DNA from: DASPXY01 sp038227745
GTDB taxonomy: Bacteria; Planctomycetota; Planctomycetia; Gemmatales; Gemmataceae
NCBI GenBank assembly: GCA_038227745.1
Contig: JBBRPS010000590.1
Coordinates: 1-6,628, forward strand
Length of the DNA: 6,628 bases
Direction of reading: 5' to 3'
Below, piece after piece: positions 1 to 3,827 of the stretch; the first letter of the stretch is position 1; each line of letters opens with the position of its first letter. Made by a program: the position numbers and the translations under genes. A model generated the notes under the pieces. The model worked only from the letters and a program-made list of their open reading frames with translations. It was not told where the DNA came from and did not search any database.

Positions 1-37
1 ACAGCACCGAGAAGGGACGAGGTTTGCGGCCGCGCAT
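1..37 (-). CDS. N-terminal fragment of a gene cut by the window edge, possibly an IS630-type transposase
   Basis: Reading the minus strand from an ATG at 37-35, the 12 visible codons give MRGRKPRPFSVL. A perfect GGAGG lies 7 bases upstream (plus-strand cctcc at 45-49), which strongly supports a real translation start. The basic MRGRKPRP opening followed by a short hydrophobic turn resembles the N-terminus of IS630-family transposases with a helix-turn-helix start, as I recall them from planctomycetes. Twelve residues cannot prove this, and another DNA-binding protein is possible. It lies 82 bp downstream of the phosphatase stop on the same strand. If it is a transposase, that gap should hold the element's terminal inverted repeat. 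The rest of the gene is outside the window. Confidence 0.45.
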   Translation of the reverse strand, partial: MRGRKPRPFSVL

Positions 38-119
38 GAGATAACCTCCGTTGTTCGGCGAGGATTACTCCCATGATATCGCCTTCCCTAATTCCTTGCA
101 GAACTTCCGCAGCGGGACA

Positions 120-1049
120 CTAGGTGGATCCGCCTGGGGGAATGGTGTAACGAGCGAGCACGACGGTCACGTTGTCCTTCCCGCCCGCCTCAAGGGCCGC
201 GGCAACGAGAGCTTCGCAGGCCTCTTCGGACACCTCGACGTGGCGGAGCAGGTCGGCGATCCGGGCGTCGGGGACCATCTCGGTCAGGCCGTCCGTACAC
301 AGCAGGACGCGGTCGCCGTCGGCGAGGCGCATGTGCTGGATCTCAGCCTCGATGTCGCCGCCGCTGCGGCCCAGGGCGTTGGTCAGGACGTGGCGCAGGC
401 GGTGGGTGGCCACTTCCTCGGGGGCAATCAGGCCGGCGTCGGCCAGAGCCTGGGCCATGGTCTGATCGGGGGTCAAACGGTGGAGCTTCCCCTGCCGGTA
501 CAGGTAGGCGCGCGAGTCCCCCACGTGATAGAGGCAGAGGTCGTCGCCGACGCTGCAGGCCACGGTCAGGGTGGTGGCCATTCCGGAGAGGGCCGGGTCG
601 GCGTGCGCCCGCTCGGTCAGGACGAAGTCGATCTGGCGGAACCGCCGCCGCCACGTCTCCATGTTTTCCTGGATCTCCTGCGGGGTCATGACCAGGGTCC
701 ACTTGGGACTGTGGAGGGCCAGGTTGACGCCCACGCTGATCGCCAGGCTGCTGGCGATCTCGCCGGCGGCCGCACCGCCCACGCCATCCGCGACCACCAG
801 GCCGTAGCCCATCTCGGCGAAGTACTCGGGGACCTGGCCGTCGGGCAGACTGGTCTTGAGCGTGAGCAGGGAGCGGCCGAAGCGGACCGCCAGGAAATTG
901 TCCTCGTTCGTGGGCCGGACCTTGCCGGGGTGGGTCAAGGCCCCGATCTCGACGCCCACCTGCGCGGACAGGGGCTGCGGGCGCTCGGCTTCGGATTTCC
1001 CCACCAGGGGAGGATACTCCTTGGTATCCGCGTCACTGTCATGGTGCAT
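120..1049 (-). CDS. PP2C-family Ser/Thr protein phosphatase
   Basis: This 309-residue protein is a complete metal-dependent PP2C/PPM phosphatase, expected to remove phosphate from Ser/Thr of proteins in the cytoplasm; no signal peptide or membrane segment is visible. The motifs appear in family order: RPTNEDN (45-51) with the first acidic metal ligand, ADGVGG (87-92) with metal-binding D88, GMATTLT (156-162), GDSR (177-180), TDGL (252-255) with D253, and GGKDNVT (289-295) with D292. All the aspartates needed for the two-metal centre are present. The first 30 residues are polar and low in similarity. The start at 1049 was chosen because AGGAG lies 7 bases upstream. A longer start at 1148 has no such site and would run antisense through the DinB-like start. 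Planctomycetes carry many Ser/Thr kinases that such enzymes oppose, but no kinase is in this window, so the target is unknown. Confidence 0.93.
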   Translation of the reverse strand: MHHDSDADTKEYPPLVGKSEAERPQPLSAQVGVEIGALTHPGKVRPTNEDNFLAVRFGRSLLTLKTSLPDGQVPEYFAEMGYGLVVADGVGGAAAGEIASSLAISVGVNLALHSPKWTLVMTPQEIQENMETWRRRFRQIDFVLTERAHADPALSGMATTLTVACSVGDDLCLYHVGDSRAYLYRQGKLHRLTPDQTMAQALADAGLIAPEEVATHRLRHVLTNALGRSGGDIEAEIQHMRLADGDRVLLCTDGLTEMVPDARIADLLRHVEVSEEACEALVAAALEAGGKDNVTVVLARYTIPPGGST

Positions 1050-1095
1050 GGGATTGCTCCTGGAAATGCTCCGGTCCCAGCAAAGGAGGGAACCC
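1050..1095. promoter_or_regulatory. Short divergent intergenic region with two back-to-back ribosome binding sites
   Basis: These 46 bp separate the phosphatase start (minus) from the DinB-like GTG start (plus). They contain AGGAG for the phosphatase (on the minus strand, 7 bases from its ATG) and AAAGGAGGG (1082-1090) for the DinB-like frame, 5 bases from its GTG. Little room remains for two promoters, so at least one must reach into the opposing coding sequence. No clear -35/-10 pair was seen. Confidence 0.5.
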
Positions 1096-1230
1096 GTGCA
1101 AGACGACTTCACCTCGCTGTTCGCCTTCAAGCGGTGGGCCAACGCCAAGATGCTCGATGCCTGCCGGAAGCTGACCCCCGAGCAGAGAGCAGCCCCCTGG
1201 CGGAATGCTCCAGGGCCCGGCTCACTTCAC
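1096..1230 (+). pseudogene. 5' relic of a DinB-family (four-helix metalloenzyme-like) gene
   Basis: A GTG start follows the near-perfect Shine-Dalgarno AAAGGAGGG. The first ~30 codons include DDFTSLFAFKRWAN and then MLDACRKLTPEQ. This is the classic first helix of DinB/YfiT-type proteins, where a phenylalanine/tyrosine-rich stretch leads into an RWAN motif and 'L..L(T/P)PEQ'. A further 'GSLH' at about codons 42-45 may match the family's GS(L/V)HATL start of helix 2. After that the resemblance ends. The frame stays open to 1362 only as antisense of the ABM gene, giving an 88-residue product without the usual ~150-residue bundle or its later metal-binding histidines. I read this as a gene whose 3' part was lost by deletion or rearrangement. 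The break point lies close to the ABM stop codon (1227-1229). An assembly error is the main alternative. Confidence 0.6.
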
Positions 1231-1664
1231 TCGCCGGCCGGGAGCAGGACACGGACCTCCGGCGGCGCGGCGAGGAGGTCGCCGAGTGCCGCCAGCAGGG
1301 TCGCGATGTGCGGCGACTTCAGGTGCGCCTCCAGCGCCGCCAGGCTCTGCCAGCGCTCGTAGACCAGGTACTGTTCCGGCGCCTTCGTGTCGCGGTTGAG
1401 GTCGTAGGCCAGGCAACCCTTCTCGCCTCGCGTCGCCTTGATGGCCGGGGCGAAAGCCGTCTCGACCTTCTCCCCGGCACCTTCCTTTGTCCGGAGGCCG
1501 ACGACCATCGTGAACGGCTTGCCGGGGTCCTTGAGGCTGGCCTTCACCTGCGCGGCGATCGGGTTCGGCTTCTCCTGGCCCGCAACGGGGGAGAAGCATA
1601 AGGTGGCCAGGGCCAGAACAACCGTGGCGGCGACCAGGCGTGCGGCGGGACGGCTGCGGATCAT
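1227..1664 (-). CDS. Exported antibiotic biosynthesis monooxygenase (ABM/YgiN-like) domain protein
   Basis: This 145-residue protein starts with an Sec-type signal peptide: basic MIRSRPAAR, a hydrophobic stretch about 10-24, and a likely cleavage near SPVAG|QE (29/30). The mature part from about 51 to 142 is a single ABM-type ferredoxin-like fold: a FTMVVGLRTKEG opening strand, GEKGCLAYDLNRD (80-92), then YLVYERWQSLAAL (99-111) and the HLKSPH motif (114-119). Such domains act as cofactor-free quinone or flavin-type oxygenases or as heme/small-molecule binders, usually as dimers in the cytoplasm, so the export signal is unusual and the substrate is unknown. The start at 1664 has AAGGGGGG a few bases upstream. 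The frame is open upstream to 2246, but that stretch is antisense to the next gene and not part of this protein. Cysteine 23 does not form a proper lipobox. Confidence 0.85.
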   Translation of the reverse strand: MIRSRPAARLVAATVVLALATLCFSPVAGQEKPNPIAAQVKASLKDPGKPFTMVVGLRTKEGAGEKVETAFAPAIKATRGEKGCLAYDLNRDTKAPEQYLVYERWQSLAALEAHLKSPHIATLLAALGDLLAAPPEVRVLLPAGE

Positions 1665-1712
1665 GAGGCCCCCCTTGTCGAGAGAAAAGGACAGTTCCAG
1701 TTGCCGCGCGTC

Positions 1713-1742
1713 ATTGTAGGACGCTGTCGGGTTCGGGGTCAT
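1713..1742 (-). promoter_or_regulatory. Possible sigma70-like promoter for the ABM gene
   Basis: On the minus strand, TACAAT (plus 1713-1718) matches the -10 consensus at 5 of 6 positions. ATGACC (1737-1742) matches the -35 consensus at 4 of 6, with an 18-base spacer. Transcription would begin near 1706 and give a leader of about 40 bases before the ATG at 1664. It lies in the 138-bp divergent gap with the 1803 gene. Matches of this quality can occur by chance, and planctomycete promoters are poorly defined. Confidence 0.25.
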
Positions 1743-1802
1743 GGGCTTCACGGAATTCCCAGTGCCGGCGGCGCCCGCTTGCGGGTAACGGAGGGGATGG
1801 TC

Positions 1803-2192
1803 ATGACGGTTGACGAATCGGTTTCGCTTCTGGACCGGCTGCTCGCCGAGGCGCCGCTCACGCCGTCGAGCGTCTGGGAGGCGTTCCGGGAGTGGGCTTG
1901 CCACCCGGTCGCCTGCGACCGCGAAGAGTTCGAGGCTTCCGTCGGTTATGAGGAAGGCACCGCCTGGATCGAGTTCCGGCGGGCGTTCGAGGATGCCGCC
2001 GTGGACAGCGGCGAGGAAGTGGTGCTCGCCCTCTCCAGTTCCCGCCCGGACGCCCCGCGATTCGCCGAGACCGGCGAGCGCTGTGACGACCGCAGCGAGC
2101 TGGGGGCGTTCTTCGCCCGGGTGGAGCAACTGCCCGGGTTCCGTCTGGCACTGGCCTACCCCCACTGGCAGTTCGACGCGGAGAAGGGTTAG
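1803..2192 (+). CDS. Hypothetical acidic protein, 129 residues
   Basis: I do not recognise a family here. The product is short, rich in Glu and Asp, and has no signal peptide or membrane segment. It reads as alternating helices (MTVDESVSLLDRLLAEA, then SVWEAFREWACHP) followed by a mixed part with GEEVVLALSSSRPD and ending in ALAYPHWQFDAEKG. It has three cysteines (the ACHPVAC pair and one in GERCDD), which might suggest metal binding, but this is weak. The start at 1803 was preferred because GGAGGGG at 1790-1796 is well spaced from it; the ATG at 1797 directly abuts that site. The gene is divergent from the ABM gene across 138 bp. That the frame is real is supported by the ribosome binding site and the ordinary, protein-like amino-acid make-up, compared with the Arg/Pro/Ala-rich overlapping frames. 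Confidence 0.7.
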   Translation: MTVDESVSLLDRLLAEAPLTPSSVWEAFREWACHPVACDREEFEASVGYEEGTAWIEFRRAFEDAAVDSGEEVVLALSSSRPDAPRFAETGERCDDRSELGAFFARVEQLPGFRLALAYPHWQFDAEKG

Positions 2193-2280
2193 AGGCAGAG
2201 GAACGAAGGAACGAGCTTTCTGCCCGTGCCTGTTAGCGAACTCCACGCCGAAGGGAAAGCGAGCGGCGGGGAGGGACTTG
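2193..2280. other. Intergenic stretch with no gene seen
   Basis: This lies between the acidic protein's stop and the palindromic element. It begins with a purine-rich stretch containing two GGAACGA copies 8 bases apart (from 2200). No ribosome-binding-site-supported frame, RNA gene or terminator hairpin was found. Open frames on the minus strand through here are antisense shadows of the dihydroorotase gene. Confidence 0.5.
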
Positions 2281-2405
2281 TATACGGTCGCCGGCCGAGT
2301 TCCGCCTGTTTAGCCGCGAGCGGTGAGCCAGATCCCGCTACGCGGGGGCGAGCGCTCGCCCGAGGCTCGCGGCTAAACAGGCGGGACTCCAACGGCTCCC
2401 GTATA
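2281..2405. mobile_element. 125-bp palindromic MITE-like element with 41-bp terminal inverted repeats
   Basis: Positions 2281-2321 and 2365-2405 are inverted repeats of 41 bases matching at 35. The innermost 20 bases (CCGCCTGTTTAGCCGCGAGC on the left) are identical, and the outer part has 6 mismatches. Both tips are TATACGG/CCGTATA, and the symmetry stops exactly there. The 43-bp centre adds a 16-bp perfect palindrome (2346-2361, GGGCGAGCGCTCGCCC) and a small CCCGC/GCGGG hairpin (2334-2346). It carries no coding frame. TA at each tip would fit the TA target duplication of IS630/Tc1-mariner-type elements, so it may be a non-autonomous passenger of such a transposase; that is inference. It could instead be a chromosomal hairpin repeat of REP type. 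Either way the RNA would fold into a long stem 35 bp upstream of the dihydroorotase start. Confidence 0.65.
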
Positions 2406-2440
2406 ACCCCAACGGGCATTCCTTGCCGGAAAAGGTCCAG

Positions 2441-3673
2441 ATGGCTCCTGTAATCGTGAAAGGCAGACTGGCAGACATCGACGGCGTTCGGTACGGCCAG
2501 GTACGCATCGAGGGCGGCACCATCGTCGCCGTCGGGCCGGGCCTCGGGAAGCCGGACCACGTCTTCGGCGAGTCCTGCCTGATCTTCGCCGGCATGGGCG
2601 ACGTCCACATCCACGCCCGCGAGGACGTCACGGGCCGCGACAACCACAAGGAGACGTTCGCGACCGCGGCGGCCGCGGCACTGCACGGCGGCGTCGTCCA
2701 CGTCGCCGACATGCCCAACAACCCCGCCGCCCCGGTCGATGACGCCGGCTACGCCGCGAAGGAAAACCTTCTGAACGCCGCTCGCCGGCCCGTCGTCTTC
2801 ACCCTCTACGCCGGCATCGGCCCCGGCACGCGCCCGCTGCAGCGCACCGTCCCCTACAAGGCGTACATGGGGCCGAGCGTGGGCGACCTGTACTTCCGCA
2901 GCCTGGAGGAACTCGACCGCACCCTCGCCGCCTACCGCGGCCGGGCGGTCAGCTTCCACTGCGAGGACCCCGAACTGCTGGAGCGACACCGGGAGGCGCC
3001 CACCCACGAGGCACGCCGGCCGCCGGAGTGCGAGCTGAGCGCGACCCGCTTCGCCCTGGCGATGATCGAGAAGCACGGCCTGACGGGGAAGCTATGCCAC
3101 TACTCCGTGGGCGAGGGGCTGCCGCTGATCCGCGCGGCGCGGGCGCGCGGGCTGCCCGTCACCGCCGAGGTGACGCCGCACCACGTCTTCTTTGACACGG
3201 CCCAGCTGACGGACGCGAACCACCTGTGGATGCAGATGAACCCGCCCCTGCGCGGGCCGGCCGACCGCGCCGCCATGCTGGAGGCGCTGCGCGACGGCAC
3301 CGCGGACTACCTGGCGACCGACCACGCCCCGCACACCCTCGCGGAGAAGGAGCGCGGCGTGTCCGGGCAGCCGCACCTCGACACCTATGGGCCGTTCGTC
3401 ACCTGGTTGCTGGTCGAGCAGGGATTCACCCCGGAGAGAGTCGCCGCCGTCTGCTCGGCCAACCCCGGGACATTCGTCAACGCCTTCCGTGCGGAAAAGT
3501 TCGGGCGGCTGGTCCCGGGGTACGTGGGCTCGCTGACGGTCCTCGATTTGCGCCGGCCCACGACGGTCCGGCGCGAGGATCTGCGCACGCGCTGCGGCTG
3601 GAGCCCGTTCGAGGGCGTGACTTTCCCCGGCAGCGTCACGGCGGTGTTCGTCCGCGGCGAGCGGCGCGCCTGA
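2441..3673 (+). CDS. pyrC: Dihydroorotase (class I / CAD-like amidohydrolase)
   Basis: This 410-residue cytoplasmic enzyme should interconvert N-carbamoyl-aspartate and dihydroorotate, the third step of pyrimidine synthesis. It is an amidohydrolase TIM barrel with short N- and C-terminal beta parts (KGRLADIDG at 7-15; SPFEGVTFPGSV near the end, as in CAD-type dihydroorotases). The metal ligands are visible: DVHIHARED with H56 and H58, K140 in the PYKAYMGPS stretch at the position of the carboxylated lysine, H173 (SFHCED), H220 (LCHYS) and D294 (ATDHAPHT). MPNNP (91-95) and NPPLR (267-271) fit substrate-binding segments. The start at 2441 has AAAGG 5 bases upstream; a TTG at 2423 would add only six residues. 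No pyrB, carA/B or other pyr gene adjoins it. A hydantoinase or allantoinase relative is the alternative, less likely given the CAD-like TDHAPHT and SPFEG motifs. Confidence 0.88.
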   Translation: MAPVIVKGRLADIDGVRYGQVRIEGGTIVAVGPGLGKPDHVFGESCLIFAGMGDVHIHAREDVTGRDNHKETFATAAAAALHGGVVHVADMPNNPAAPVDDAGYAAKENLLNAARRPVVFTLYAGIGPGTRPLQRTVPYKAYMGPSVGDLYFRSLEELDRTLAAYRGRAVSFHCEDPELLERHREAPTHEARRPPECELSATRFALAMIEKHGLTGKLCHYSVGEGLPLIRAARARGLPVTAEVTPHHVFFDTAQLTDANHLWMQMNPPLRGPADRAAMLEALRDGTADYLATDHAPHTLAEKERGVSGQPHLDTYGPFVTWLLVEQGFTPERVAAVCSANPGTFVNAFRAEKFGRLVPGYVGSLTVLDLRRPTTVRREDLRTRCGWSPFEGVTFPGSVTAVFVRGERRA

Positions 3674-3827
3674 ACCGGCCTTTTTGCTGGATCTCGTCGC
3701 GCCGCTCCGTTACTGTGTTAGCAGAGTCGCCCATGCCCCGACCGGCGCGACTCGGCCGATGGTCGGGGGCCTGCACGAACCACTCAATCCGCACGACTAC
3801 TCCGGCACGCATCCAGGGAGATTCGCC
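3674..3827 (+). promoter_or_regulatory. Leader/intergenic region with two interleaved inverted repeats
   Basis: This 154-bp gap separates the dihydroorotase from the WD40 gene. GAGTCGC (3724-3730) pairs with GCGACTC (3747-3753), and CCCCGACC (3736-3743) pairs with GGTCGGGG (3761-3768). The two stems interleave, so they would exclude each other or form a pseudoknot. Short stems like these are common by chance in GC-rich DNA. No T-tract follows either one. GGGAG at 3816-3820, 7 bases before the ATG at 3828, is the WD40 gene's ribosome binding site. No clear promoter was identified. Confidence 0.3.

Noticed and set aside
1050..1148. Longer start for the PP2C phosphatase, adding 33 residues
   Set aside because: It has no ribosome binding site, it is antisense to the DinB-like first helix, and the ATG at 1049 has AGGAG at ideal spacing.
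51..1601. Plus-strand open frame of 516 codons across the left third of the window
   Set aside because: It is antisense to the phosphatase and ABM genes, which have clear family motifs. Its product is a low-complexity Gly/Val/Arg/His mix without a ribosome binding site, typical of GC-rich shadow frames.
1665..2246. N-terminal extension of the ABM frame by about 190 codons
   Set aside because: The extension runs antisense to the 1803-2192 gene. The internal start at 1664 has both a ribosome binding site and a signal peptide directly after it.
2189..3076. Minus-strand open frame opposite the dihydroorotase
   Set aside because: It is antisense to conserved catalytic motifs and crosses the palindromic element, and its translation resembles no protein family.
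3664..3690. Rho-independent terminator after the dihydroorotase, suggested by a TTTTT run at 3680-3684
   Set aside because: No stable stem immediately precedes the T run; the nearby GGCGCGCC is only a short palindrome overlapping the stop codon.
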